Both the position numbers and the translations under genes were made by a program. A DNA stretch of 13,363 nucleotides, from contig JAAVAA010000064.1 of assembly GCA_014804285.1 (NCBI GenBank), positions 1 through 13,363 of the forward strand, given 5' to 3'. Positions 5,792-12,216 of the stretch are shown in pieces. The number at the start of each line of letters is the position of its first letter. Within the stretch, counting starts at the first letter, position 1. The DNA is from Lachnospiraceae bacterium (GTDB taxonomy: Bacteria; Bacillota; Clostridia; Lachnospirales; Lachnospiraceae). The notes beneath the pieces were generated by a model, which searched no databases, was not told the origin of the DNA, and saw nothing but the letters and a program-made list of their open reading frames with translations.

Positions 5792-6300
5792 TAAAGAAAA
5801 TAATAGAAGACATAAAAAATAAATCAAATTGCAGGATTTTGCCAAGTACAACAGTACCTGCTGATATATTTGACATATTACCTGATGATATAAAAGAATT
5901 CTATACTTTATGTGGTGGAATTATTTTATTTGAAGATATGCCATATTCAGTAAGGATAGTACCTCCAGAAGAGTTTGTATTGGCAAATCCGGTTATATTA
6001 GGAGAAGAAATTATTAATTCTGAAATCGAAAAAGGAAATTATGAAAATGAAATTTCTAGAGAGTGGTATATTGTTGCTGATTTGTATAATTCAGACTATA
6101 TAGTAATTGATATGAATGAGAAAAGAAAAGGAAAATGCTATAAGGCATTTTGGGATAGCTATCCGGATGAAGGGGATACTCCAACCATTTCATTATCATT
6201 TACTGAACTGTTAGAAAAATTATCACAAAATGATGGTGAGTATTGGTTTTTCTTAAAAAAGGATTTTAAGTCTTATGGTGATGCTTACGATGAAATGTAG
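5788..6300 (+). CDS. SMI1/KNR4 (SUKH) family protein, probable immunity protein
   Basis: This is a 170-residue acidic protein of the SUKH superfamily, whose bacterial members mostly neutralise polymorphic or nuclease toxins by binding them. The signature LPDDIKEFYTLCGG is at residues 31-44, followed by PYSVRIVPPEEFVLANPVIL (52-71), the strand-rich middle WYIVADLYNSDYIVIDM, and a C-terminal SFTELLEKL helix. The start is placed at 5788 rather than an in-frame ATG at 5773, since GGGAGGGG at 5775-5782 is a ribosome site correctly spaced for 5788. The gene is translationally coupled to DUF4291 by a four-base overlap. It is more A+T-rich than DUF4291. Whether it guards against its partner or is an orphan collected from elsewhere is open. 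Confidence 0.8.
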   Translation: MIKKIIEDIKNKSNCRILPSTTVPADIFDILPDDIKEFYTLCGGIILFEDMPYSVRIVPPEEFVLANPVILGEEIINSEIEKGNYENEISREWYIVADLYNSDYIVIDMNEKRKGKCYKAFWDSYPDEGDTPTISLSFTELLEKLSQNDGEYWFFLKKDFKSYGDAYDEM

Positions 6301-6437
6301 ACACATGCTACATTCTTGCAGCGTGATGAAAAATTTATTTTTACTAATGGTGGGTTTTAGGATATTGCATTATGAGTTCGGTAGTTCTTTTTGTTTATAA
6401 AAGGAGCCAACAGTTTGCTTATGAAGGGGTGATTAGA

Positions 6438-6638
6438 ATGGATAAAAAAATGTTAATTGAGAATGTAGTATATTTGATTAATAAATATTTGCCTGAAAGA
6501 AGCGATTTGGTGGACTTGATTATGCAAGATACCCGTAGTGTGAAATATATTATGTATCAAATAGAAATAGGAAATGAAAGAGCTTATGATGAAAAAGATA
6601 GTGAACTTGTACAAGATATTGCATTCTATTATTTGTAA
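6438..6638 (+). CDS. small hypothetical protein
   Basis: This 66-residue acidic, mostly helical protein (MDKKMLIENVVYLINKYLPE at its start) has no motif I recognise. The ATG at 6438 is preferred over one at 6372 because AAGGGGTG lies 7 bases upstream of the former and nothing lies before the latter. The stretch between the SUKH gene and this start (6301-6437) holds only short open pieces. An 11-base string GATATTGCATT at 6360-6370 recurs near the end of this gene at 6615-6625, perhaps from a lost duplicate. It may be another immunity-type small gene, judged by neighbours only. Confidence 0.5.
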   Translation: MDKKMLIENVVYLINKYLPERSDLVDLIMQDTRSVKYIMYQIEIGNERAYDEKDSELVQDIAFYYL

Positions 6639-6639
6639 T

Positions 6640-6712
6640 TATTGTATCCAATGCAGGAGTAAGAGAGTGTGGGAAGCTGCCCCAGAAAATTCATGAGGAA
6701 GTAGAAGAATGA
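6640..6712 (+). pseudogene. possible 3' gene remnant coupled to the next gene
   Basis: An open frame without its own start reads VSNAGVRECGKLPQKIHEEV and two more Glu. Its TGA (6710-6712) overlaps the ATG of the following 93-residue gene as ATGA. Such an overlap is typical of a toxin tail followed by its immunity gene. The piece is short and its family cannot be told, so chance is a real alternative. Confidence 0.3.
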
Positions 6713-6990
6713 AGGAGATGTTGGAGACGCTTAGAAAGGCGAAACAAAAAAGGGCATTTTCCAATCAGAAAGAGTTTGAAGATATTCTTACGAAGATACA
6801 ATCAGCAGATACAGAGTTAAGACTAGATTGGGATAATGGAGCTGGAGAAGAATGGGCAAGATTTAGTAATGTGACAGATGGAATTGTATGTATGATAAAT
6901 GCTAAGTTAGATTTAACATTTATTAGAGAAAAATACAATTTTCAAAAAATTGAGCAGATTTTAGATGTTTTTTATTTTGCAACAATATAA
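6709..6990 (+). CDS. small hypothetical protein, possible immunity protein
   Basis: This 93-residue protein has a basic N-terminus (MKEMLETLRKAKQKRAFSNQ) and an acidic, aromatic remainder with WDNGAGEEWARF around residues 42-53 and a helical C-terminal third. No known domain is recognised. It has no signal peptide or membrane segment. A GAGGA site lies 13 bases upstream, with a closer GAAG. The start overlaps the stop of a gene remnant, consistent with an orphan immunity gene that lost its toxin. The downstream sigma-factor gene follows after 29 bases, but function does not suggest an operon. Confidence 0.5.
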   Translation: MKEMLETLRKAKQKRAFSNQKEFEDILTKIQSADTELRLDWDNGAGEEWARFSNVTDGIVCMINAKLDLTFIREKYNFQKIEQILDVFYFATI

Positions 6991-7019
6991 GCCATAGAAA
7001 ACACGAAAGGATGTCGGAT

Positions 7020-7787
7020 TTGACTTTTATATCAATGGAAAAAATCATAGAAGAATATGGTGCTTACATTTTCAATATTGCATATAAACTCTCTGGAAAA
7101 ACAGAACAGGCAGAAGATATAGCACAAGAAACCTTTATAAAAGCATGGAAACATCTTGACGAATTAAAAGACCCGGCGACATTAAAGCATTGGTTACATA
7201 CTATTTGTGTCAATGAGTTCAGAATGAGGCTGAGAAAGGATATTCGGCAAAAAACAACTTACGTTGATGATATTGAAGAACTGGAAAAAGACGGGGAATT
7301 ACTTGTGAATCCTCCGGAAAGTGTTATTGAAGAAGTACAGGCAGGTGAAGATGTTATAAGTATGCGAAATGGGTGTTTTCTGGCTATGTCAAGAAAACTT
7401 TCAATAAATCAAAGAATTGTATTTTCTCTGATAGATATGTTCGGCTTATCAATTCAAGAAGTGGCGGATATTTTAGGAATTACACCTAAAGCTATCAAAG
7501 GGCTGTTATATCGCGCAAGAATGAATTTAGACTCTTTTTTTCAAAGTCATTGTTATTTTCTAAATACAGAAAATCCATGTCGTTGCAAAGCGTGGGGTGT
7601 ATTTTTTCAAACCCGAAATGAATTGCAAACTTATATGCAGGATAAGATACTTGACTATAGAGAAAAGGGATACAATTTTGATTTAGAAGTACGGCAAAAA
7701 TTGGCTTTGTATTATCAGCAAATCCCTGACCAAATCCCCAAAAGGGAATGGTATCAATCGGTTATTGAACAATTTGAAAATAAATAA
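7020..7787 (+). CDS. ECF-type RNA polymerase sigma factor with Cys-bearing C-terminal extension
   Basis: This is an alternative sigma factor of about 255 residues, which redirects RNA polymerase to a small set of promoters. Region 2 runs from about IIEEYGAYIFNIAYKL through TEQAEDIAQETFIKAWKHL, with GDI-type -10 recognition residues. Region 4 is LSINQRIVFSLIDMFGLSIQ continuing EVADILGITPKAIKGLLYRA, which contacts the -35 element. A C-terminal extension of about 85 residues begins HCYFLNTENPCRCKAW; its C-x8-C-x-C could bind zinc. An in-frame ATG at 7011 touches the GAAAGG site with no spacing, so the TTG at 7020, 8 bases from AAGGA, is the better start. No anti-sigma gene is adjacent. An ArsR-type fragment and a CMD-family gene follow, and ECF genes next to CMD genes are a known pattern (ECF41/ECF56-like context), suggesting control of the group. 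Confidence 0.8.
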   Translation: MTFISMEKIIEEYGAYIFNIAYKLSGKTEQAEDIAQETFIKAWKHLDELKDPATLKHWLHTICVNEFRMRLRKDIRQKTTYVDDIEELEKDGELLVNPPESVIEEVQAGEDVISMRNGCFLAMSRKLSINQRIVFSLIDMFGLSIQEVADILGITPKAIKGLLYRARMNLDSFFQSHCYFLNTENPCRCKAWGVFFQTRNELQTYMQDKILDYREKGYNFDLEVRQKLALYYQQIPDQIPKREWYQSVIEQFENK

Positions 7788-7850
7788 AATTTTTTTTCTC
7801 CCGGGACTTTGAGCTGTGTGCTGTCATCTTAATTTATGAGGAGGTGAATT

Positions 7851-8051
7851 ATGCACAACTATGAATTAACTGGAAAAAAGTGCTATGACCATTTAGGCGG
7901 AAAACTGGGCGCTGCACTATTTAATTTCCTAATTTTGCATGAATGGATTGAGTTGAAAGAGGGAACTTCATCAACATATGTAATTACCGAAGCGGGATAT
8001 AAAAATTTTGCAAAAATAGGACTAACACTGCCAAAAACAACATTCAAGTAG
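7851..8051 (+). CDS. stand-alone ArsR-regulator C-terminal domain protein
   Basis: This 66-residue protein starts after a perfect GAGGAGGTGA site. CYDHLGGKLGAALFNFL followed by VITEAGYKNFAKIGL matches, by eye, the region after the winged helix in a group of ArsR-type regulators, where CYDHLAGxLG is followed by T-x-x-G. The N-terminal DNA-binding helix-turn-helix is absent: only about ten residues precede CYDH. So it is either a decayed 3' end that picked up a good start, or a deliberately small sensor or partner lacking DNA binding. It is flanked by the ECF sigma factor and the CMD gene, with 14 bases to the latter, so the two are probably co-transcribed. The free Cys, Asp and His suggest metal or ligand sensing, which is unproven. 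Confidence 0.6.
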   Translation: MHNYELTGKKCYDHLGGKLGAALFNFLILHEWIELKEGTSSTYVITEAGYKNFAKIGLTLPKTTFK

Positions 8052-8065
8052 GGAGAAAGAATAGT

Positions 8066-8452
8066 ATGAAAAGTGTTACAAATAGTTTTAGTTTATTTAT
8101 GACCGAAAACCCGGAAACAGGAAAAGCATATATGGATATGGTTATGACACAATCCAAGGTAAGTGCATTAGACAAAAAGACGCATGAGCTTGCATATCTT
8201 TCTGTACTTGCCGCTGTCAGAATGACCGGAGGTTTAGATTTTCATGTTAAATCAGTGAAAGAACTGGGGGCTTCAAGAGAGGAAGTAAAAAGTGCTGTAT
8301 TAGTTGGCTTACCAGTTGCTGGAATAACCTTAGTTGACGCTTTAGAAGTCGCCTTAAAAGCATATGATGATGTCCAAGGTGATCTTGAGCCAGAGCAACC
8401 AGCTTATAGTGCAGGTAATGCGTTAACTGATTATATTAATGGAGAAAGATAA
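8066..8452 (+). CDS. carboxymuconolactone decarboxylase (CMD) family protein
   Basis: This 128-residue all-helical protein belongs to the AhpD/CMD superfamily, members of which are oligomeric. The characteristic segment is HELAYLSVLAAVRMTGGLDF then HVKSVKELGASREEVKSAVL, with the conserved His of the signature (FHVKS). The Cys-x-x-Cys of AhpD-type alkylhydroperoxidases is not present: Met and Gly occupy those places. It is therefore closer to PcaC-type CMDs than to peroxidases, although no protocatechuate pathway genes are seen here. The start follows GGGAGAAAG with 6-7 bases spacing. The next gene begins at the base after its stop, so they form an operon. Association with an ECF sigma factor is a known theme and suggests stress-linked redox or detoxification work. 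Confidence 0.8.
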   Translation: MKSVTNSFSLFMTENPETGKAYMDMVMTQSKVSALDKKTHELAYLSVLAAVRMTGGLDFHVKSVKELGASREEVKSAVLVGLPVAGITLVDALEVALKAYDDVQGDLEPEQPAYSAGNALTDYINGER

Positions 8453-8650
8453 ATGTGGCAAGATAATGATGATAAAATAATGGATATTTTGGGTAACATT
8501 GAAACAAGGAATAAAAAATTCTTTCCGGTAATTTGCCCTATTTGTGGTAAAAGGGAAGGCCACTTATATTTTCACAGATATAAAAAAGGTGCTGAACAAG
8601 GCGGGGTAATTGCAGGAGATTTTATATCTAATCTAAATTTCGGAGGTTAA
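8453..8650 (+). CDS. small protein with half zinc ribbon, probably truncated
   Basis: This 65-residue protein has a single CPICGKREGHLYFHRY knuckle at about 28-43. In the related proteins I recall, a second Cys-x-x-Cys follows about 25-30 residues later to complete the metal site. Here the sequence turns into GGVIAGDFISNLNFGG and stops. It begins immediately after the CMD stop codon, with GGAG 7-8 bases upstream inside that gene. The end carries the GGAGG site of the next gene. It may be a 3'-deleted relic still translated through coupling. His residues after the knuckle could complete a metal site, which cannot be judged here. Confidence 0.5.
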   Translation: MWQDNDDKIMDILGNIETRNKKFFPVICPICGKREGHLYFHRYKKGAEQGGVIAGDFISNLNFGG

Positions 8651-8653
8651 TTA

Positions 8654-9064
8654 ATGGGTGAAGAATATATTGTAAAATACATAATTTCAGAGAATGTGGA
8701 AAGTGGAATCATACAGACATATGAAAATGATGATGATGTAGAAATAGTGCTAAAGATTGGCGATATATTCATTACAAAGCAAGCTGATACTTTCTTTGAA
8801 GCTTTAATTGAAATGAGAAAGGAGCTAGAGGCGAAAGAGATAAAGCTGTTATGTAAAGGTTGTAGCCGGAATGTATATCCATCAGCCATGATACTGGATA
8901 TGGGAAGTGGAAGAGAGGCGTATACATTAACCATGGGCGAACAAGCTAAAATGAATTCATTAGTTGATATTTTTGAACCATGCCAAATAGAAGAATATGC
9001 TACTGTGGAGGAACAATATAATTTTTTCAAAGAGTGGATCAATAGCGATGGGAGAAAAAGATGA
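8654..9064 (+). CDS. conserved hypothetical protein, immunity-type, coupled to NADAR gene
   Basis: This 136-residue acidic protein has an excellent GGAGG site 8 bases from its start. Its first half is beta-rich (EEYIVKYIISENVESGIIQT); the second holds IKLLCKGCSRNVYPSAMILD, then GREAYTLTMG and a final VEEQYNFFKEWINSDGRKR. I recall close, unnamed relatives in Lachnospiraceae accessory regions but no Pfam name. The Cys-x-x-Cys (CKGC) plus a later Cys (EPC) might bind metal. The stop overlaps the NADAR gene start by four bases (ATGA, 9061-9064), so the two are made together. This makes a functional pairing with the NADAR enzyme plausible; an immunity role is the other candidate. Confidence 0.6.
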   Translation: MGEEYIVKYIISENVESGIIQTYENDDDVEIVLKIGDIFITKQADTFFEALIEMRKELEAKEIKLLCKGCSRNVYPSAMILDMGSGREAYTLTMGEQAKMNSLVDIFEPCQIEEYATVEEQYNFFKEWINSDGRKR

Positions 9065-9495
9065 CAATATATTTTTATAAGATAAATGATGAATATGGTT
9101 GTTTTTCAAACTTTTCACATTATGGGTTCGAGTTAGATGGAAAATGGTGGATGACGAGTGAACATTATTTTCAAGCGCAAAAATTCCATGACACAAAATA
9201 CGAGGAAATCATTCGTTTGCTCGATAATCCTATGAAAGCAGCAGAAATGGGAAGAAATCGTAATTTACCATTAAGAAAAGACTGGGAAGAAGTAAAAGAT
9301 GCGATTATGAAAAAAGCTGTGTTGGAAAAATTTAAGCAAAATGAAACAATACGCAAAGTGCTTTTGTCTACAGGGAAGGATAGTATTGTTGAAAAGACCA
9401 CAAATGATTATTATTGGGGATGTGGAGAGGATGGCTCTGGAAAGAATATGTTAGGGATTATCTTGATGGAAGTAAGAGAAGAACTGCAATTTTAA
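9061..9495 (+). CDS. NADAR domain protein, YbiA-like N-glycosidase
   Basis: This 144-residue cytoplasmic enzyme is of normal family length. Family members hydrolyse N-glycosidic bonds: YbiA-like ones act on reactive early riboflavin intermediates, and others have been shown to remove ADP-ribose from guanine bases and partner with DarT-type toxins. Visible hallmarks are FSNFS (15-19), WWMTSEHYFQAQKF (29-42) with the conserved Glu34, GRNRNLPLRKDWEEVKD (64-80), KFKQNETIRKVLLSTG (90-105), and the C-terminal YYWGCGEDG and GKNMLG. All key blocks are intact, so it should be active. It is translationally coupled to the unknown gene before it. No riboflavin genes are seen, so a defence or de-modification role is the more interesting reading. 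DUF4291 lies 3.3 kb upstream, but a link is only speculation. Confidence 0.85.
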   Translation: MTIYFYKINDEYGCFSNFSHYGFELDGKWWMTSEHYFQAQKFHDTKYEEIIRLLDNPMKAAEMGRNRNLPLRKDWEEVKDAIMKKAVLEKFKQNETIRKVLLSTGKDSIVEKTTNDYYWGCGEDGSGKNMLGIILMEVREELQF

Positions 9496-9579
9496 CTTTA
9501 TAATTTTAATTATTTGGAAAGAAGTAGATACATACAAGATGGAAGCTGATTATTTACGGAACAACAGGAGGTGATCGCA

Positions 9580-10071
9580 ATGGAAGGGAAACTGCGAAAT
9601 ATGACATCCATATATATAACGAGTGCAGACAGAATACTGCTGCTTCTCAGACAGGGAGGCAGAGTAGTAAATAATGTATGGGTCGGCTCGGCTGGAGGTC
9701 ATTTTGAAGAGTTTGAGTTGAATGATGCGAAAGCCTGTGTATTGCGAGAATTAAAGGAAGAACTGGGACTTAAGGATAATGAAATCAAAAATTTGTCGCT
9801 GCGGTATGTTACTTTGCGAAGGACAAAGGGAGAAATCAGACAAAATTATTATTTTTTTGCAGAATTAAATGATGGTGTGGATAAGAACCTTGTGTCTGAT
9901 GAAGGGATCTGCAAATGGTTCGCATTCCCAGAGTTATTAACATTAGAAATGCCATTTACTGCTAAATATGTTATCGATCATTATTTAAAGATCGGACGCA
10001 AAACAAATGAAGTTTATGGTGGAATAGCAGACGGAGAAAAAGTAATATTTACTAAAATGCCTGAATTTTAA
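9580..10071 (+). CDS. Nudix hydrolase
   Basis: This 163-residue hydrolase cleaves nucleoside diphosphates linked to another group, such as oxidised nucleotides or ADP-ribose-type compounds. The Nudix box is at 39-64, with GGHFEEFE followed by RELKEELGL holding the magnesium-binding REx2EE. Between the first Glu and the Arg there are nine residues (LNDAKACVL) instead of the usual seven, a spacing I associate with one Firmicute subgroup rather than damage. YVTLRRTKGEIRQNYYFFAE forms the next strands. The start is the ATG at 9580, with GGAGGTGA spaced by 5 bases; a GTG at 9571 lies inside that site. The sequence between the NADAR stop and this start (9496-9579) shows nothing else. Its exact substrate cannot be read. 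Confidence 0.85.
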   Translation: MEGKLRNMTSIYITSADRILLLLRQGGRVVNNVWVGSAGGHFEEFELNDAKACVLRELKEELGLKDNEIKNLSLRYVTLRRTKGEIRQNYYFFAELNDGVDKNLVSDEGICKWFAFPELLTLEMPFTAKYVIDHYLKIGRKTNEVYGGIADGEKVIFTKMPEF

Positions 10072-10108
10072 CAGGTAATACACTTCATTGGAATAAAGGA
10101 TCAAGTGT

Positions 10109-10146
10109 TAGGCTGCCGCACTTTAGGTTATTAGTACGACAGCCTT
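10109..10146. terminator. possible bidirectional terminator between convergent genes
   Basis: TAGGCTG and CAGCCTTA can pair across a loop of about 24 bases, in the 85-base gap where the Nudix gene and the minus-strand XRE gene converge. The loop is long and the following T run short, so it would be a weak terminator. Confidence 0.35.
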
Positions 10147-10156
10147 ATTTGGAAAT

Positions 10157-10612
10157 TTACGATTGTTTTTTACTAATTTTTTTAACACATACAAAAATCA
10201 CAATAGCAGTAGCAATTAGAAATTCTGAAAAAATCACTGACGGATTCCATATTTCAAAATAGTAATGACCAATGAAATATGCTGCCAAAAATATCAGATA
10301 AATTGCAATCGAATACATGACACATCCAAGAACCTGCTGTTTCTTTTGTTCACGGATTAGCATCATTTGTTGCTGCTTTTCCAGCATTTCGGTTTTTACT
10401 GATAAATCGTCTATTTCTGATGATTTAAGAAGATAATCAGTTGTAACATCAAAAACCGCACTCAGGGCTACGATTTTATCCAGTTCCGGGACTGCCTGTC
10501 CACTTTCCCATTTTGAAACAGACTGTCTTGAAACATCAAGTTTCTCGGCAAGCTGCTCCTGTGTAAGATCCTTTGCTTTTCGCAAGGTTAATAGTTTTTC
10601 TGAAAAATCCAT
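10157..10612 (-). CDS. XRE-family regulator with C-terminal membrane segments
   Basis: This is a 151-residue protein. An N-terminal helix-turn-helix spans about 5-60 (LTQEQLAEKLDVSRQSVSKW and PELDKIVALSAVFDVTTDYL). A charged, probably coiled-coil linker follows, rich in Gln, Lys and Glu (KTEMLEKQQQMMLIREQKKQ). Two hydrophobic helices lie at about 94-113 and 126-144, ending in a lysine-rich tail. This build, a Cro/CI-type DNA-binding head tethered to the membrane, is common in Clostridia and Bacilli, often beside transporter genes, but none is adjacent here. The start has GGAGGACAG with good spacing. An inverted repeat just upstream may be its own operator. It faces the Nudix gene tail to tail. 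Confidence 0.85.
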   Translation of the reverse strand: MDFSEKLLTLRKAKDLTQEQLAEKLDVSRQSVSKWESGQAVPELDKIVALSAVFDVTTDYLLKSSEIDDLSVKTEMLEKQQQMMLIREQKKQQVLGCVMYSIAIYLIFLAAYFIGHYYFEIWNPSVIFSEFLIATAIVIFVCVKKISKKQS

Positions 10613-10631
10613 AGTGCTCTGTCCTCCTTGT

Positions 10632-10654
10632 TTTGATATATAAACAATATCAAA
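10632..10654. promoter_or_regulatory. inverted repeat, candidate operator of the XRE gene
   Basis: TTTGATAT (10632-10639) and ATATCAAA (10647-10654) form a perfect 8-base inverted repeat with a 7-base centre. It lies 20 bases upstream of the XRE start codon in A+T-rich sequence that must hold the promoter. Such arms suit a dimeric XRE repressor, so self-repression is likely. No clean -35 and -10 pair could be fixed. Confidence 0.5.
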
Positions 10655-10720
10655 TCCCTTGTTTGCGCTCTATATAGCCGGCGATACAATTACGCAACCG
10701 GCGGTAGCAGATGATCATCA

Positions 10721-10750
10721 TTTAAAAAGAGATGGTCAAAACCCCATCTC
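10721..10750 (-). terminator. Rho-independent terminator overlapping the end of the lipase-like gene
   Basis: On the minus strand GAGATGG (10750-10744) pairs with CCATCTC (10735-10729) across an 8-base loop and is followed by TTTTT (10728-10724). The left arm and loop lie in the last codons and stop of the hydrolase gene, so the signal is built into the coding end. Confidence 0.7.
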
Positions 10751-12076
10751 CTTCAACTCTTTAACAATTTCCACATAGGCTTCAATCACATCGAAGCCGT
10801 CATAATCTTCTCTCTTTAGATCGATCATATCCCCATGGGAGATTCCCCGTCTCTTGGTGCTAACAAAGGCCTTTTTAAAATGTCCCCATTTAGCAGATTC
10901 AATGGTGACAAGACCGTCATTTTTGGAAGCTCCGGCAAAAGCCATTAACAGATTCGGTATACTGAGAAGGCTGTCCCCCAAAGCATTTTTCACACAGGAA
11001 GCATAGCTCTGATAATAAACCTTGGGCGAGTCAGGATATTTTTCATTAAATTCCTGACAAAAGCCGGGGGAAAGCTGTTTGCTGGCATGGTAGCAGTCAG
11101 GGGCGCGGTCGCCCAGTTTTTTATAATTGAAATCAATGGCAGATGAAATCAAATGATAGATCCCATCAGGCAGTTTATTCAAAAGATCCAAAAGCTCCGA
11201 TCCACGGTGAGGTGTGGACATAGTAGTCAGAGATGCAATATGTTCTTCCATATGTAGACCGGAGATCAGATAGCGGGCATCCAGACCGCCCTTGGAATGT
11301 GCGATGATATTCACTTTATCGCAATGATTTTCTTCCATGACTTTTTCGATAGTAGTTTTGATGGCAGCAGCATTATTTTCAATAGTCCCCCATGCTTCCT
11401 GATGGCCGTAATAGACCACAGCGCCGTTTCGGGTAAGTTCTTTGGGGATACGTCCCCAATAGTTAAAGTATTGCAGGTCACGGAATCCAATCCCGTGAAG
11501 CAGCACCAGCGGATAGCTGGTGGCACAGATCATCTTCCCATCCCGTTCTTTCCGGTTTTCAAACCGGCAGATTTCCAGATCCATTTCCGCCCGTGCCATT
11601 TTGCCCAGATAGCGGAGTAAAAACAGATTGACCAGCGGAATCCCAAGTCCAAGAATGATGAATAGCCTTTTGAATATGCCAAGCCGGCGGCAGCTCAGGA
11701 TAACGCGCAGACAGGCGTTTAAGAGAAATAAGTAAAAATGGACACAGCAAAAAATAAAGTCAAAAAGCAAAATGACAATGCTGTCGTTAGGACGTAGGAG
11801 AAAATCCCAGTCTGTCAGTTTCATTATGAGGTAGAAGACAAGCTGGAATAAAATGCCGTAAAAGCAGAATTTAAGCAAATATCTTCCGCCCTGCAGAATC
11901 TTAAGCCTCAGGGAAGAAAATCTGGATGTAACCAGGGGCATAATATGAAGGCAGGTGCAGGTAATCATGTAAATCAGGATCACTGAAACAATAAGAGAGA
12001 TTTGCATGAGTCTGTTTGCTAATGTGTTTTGACCGATCCAGACAATCAGCAGGATCAGATGCGGCAGTAGTATCAT
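10736..12076 (-). CDS. membrane-anchored alpha/beta hydrolase, triacylglycerol-lipase-like
   Basis: This 446-residue protein has two parts. Residues 1-158 are very hydrophobic and should form about four to six membrane helices. Residues 185-446 form a lipase-type alpha/beta hydrolase. The oxyanion segment is PLVLLHGIGFRD (189-200). The nucleophile elbow is AHSKGG with Ser261. STPHRGS (287-293) is the motif that follows in this lipase group. Asp387 in KNDGLV and His414 in ISHGDMID complete the triad. All catalytic residues are present, so it should be an active esterase or lipase acting at the membrane; the substrate is unknown. The side on which the catalytic part faces depends on the number of helices. 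The start has an AGGA site 8 bases away. It is transcribed away from gatC, with a terminator at its end, and stands as a single-gene unit. Confidence 0.85.
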   Translation of the reverse strand: MILLPHLILLIVWIGQNTLANRLMQISLIVSVILIYMITCTCLHIMPLVTSRFSSLRLKILQGGRYLLKFCFYGILFQLVFYLIMKLTDWDFLLRPNDSIVILLFDFIFCCVHFYLFLLNACLRVILSCRRLGIFKRLFIILGLGIPLVNLFLLRYLGKMARAEMDLEICRFENRKERDGKMICATSYPLVLLHGIGFRDLQYFNYWGRIPKELTRNGAVVYYGHQEAWGTIENNAAAIKTTIEKVMEENHCDKVNIIAHSKGGLDARYLISGLHMEEHIASLTTMSTPHRGSELLDLLNKLPDGIYHLISSAIDFNYKKLGDRAPDCYHASKQLSPGFCQEFNEKYPDSPKVYYQSYASCVKNALGDSLLSIPNLLMAFAGASKNDGLVTIESAKWGHFKKAFVSTKRRGISHGDMIDLKREDYDGFDVIEAYVEIVKELKEMGF

Positions 12077-12142
12077 GTTAAAATTCCTTTTCTATGTAGG
12101 TAAATTCACAGAAACAGTGTAGCACAGTCCTTGGGAAAAGTG

Positions 12143-12171
12143 TAGACATCAGACTTTAAAAGTAGTAAATT
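12143..12171 (+). promoter_or_regulatory. possible promoter of gatC-gatA
   Basis: TAGACA (12143-12148) and TAAATT (12166-12171) are 17 bases apart in the 140-base gap between the divergent hydrolase gene and gatC. The match is moderate, and no other candidate on this strand is better. Confidence 0.35.
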
Positions 12172-12216
12172 ATTAATGATAGAAAAAGAAACGAATAAGC
12201 AGAAAGGAAAAATAAG

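Noticed and set aside
6301..6437. Short open piece THATFLQRDEKFIFTNGGF and a repeated GATATTGCATT
   Set aside because: May reflect a lost duplicate of the following gene, but is too short to call a pseudogene.
8066..8452. Reading the CMD gene as an AhpD-type peroxidase
   Set aside because: The Cys-x-x-Cys pair that family needs is absent; only the His of the signature remains.
8647..9401. Minus-strand frames of 76-131 residues under the unknown and NADAR genes
   Set aside because: They are shadows of strongly supported plus-strand genes and have no ribosome sites.
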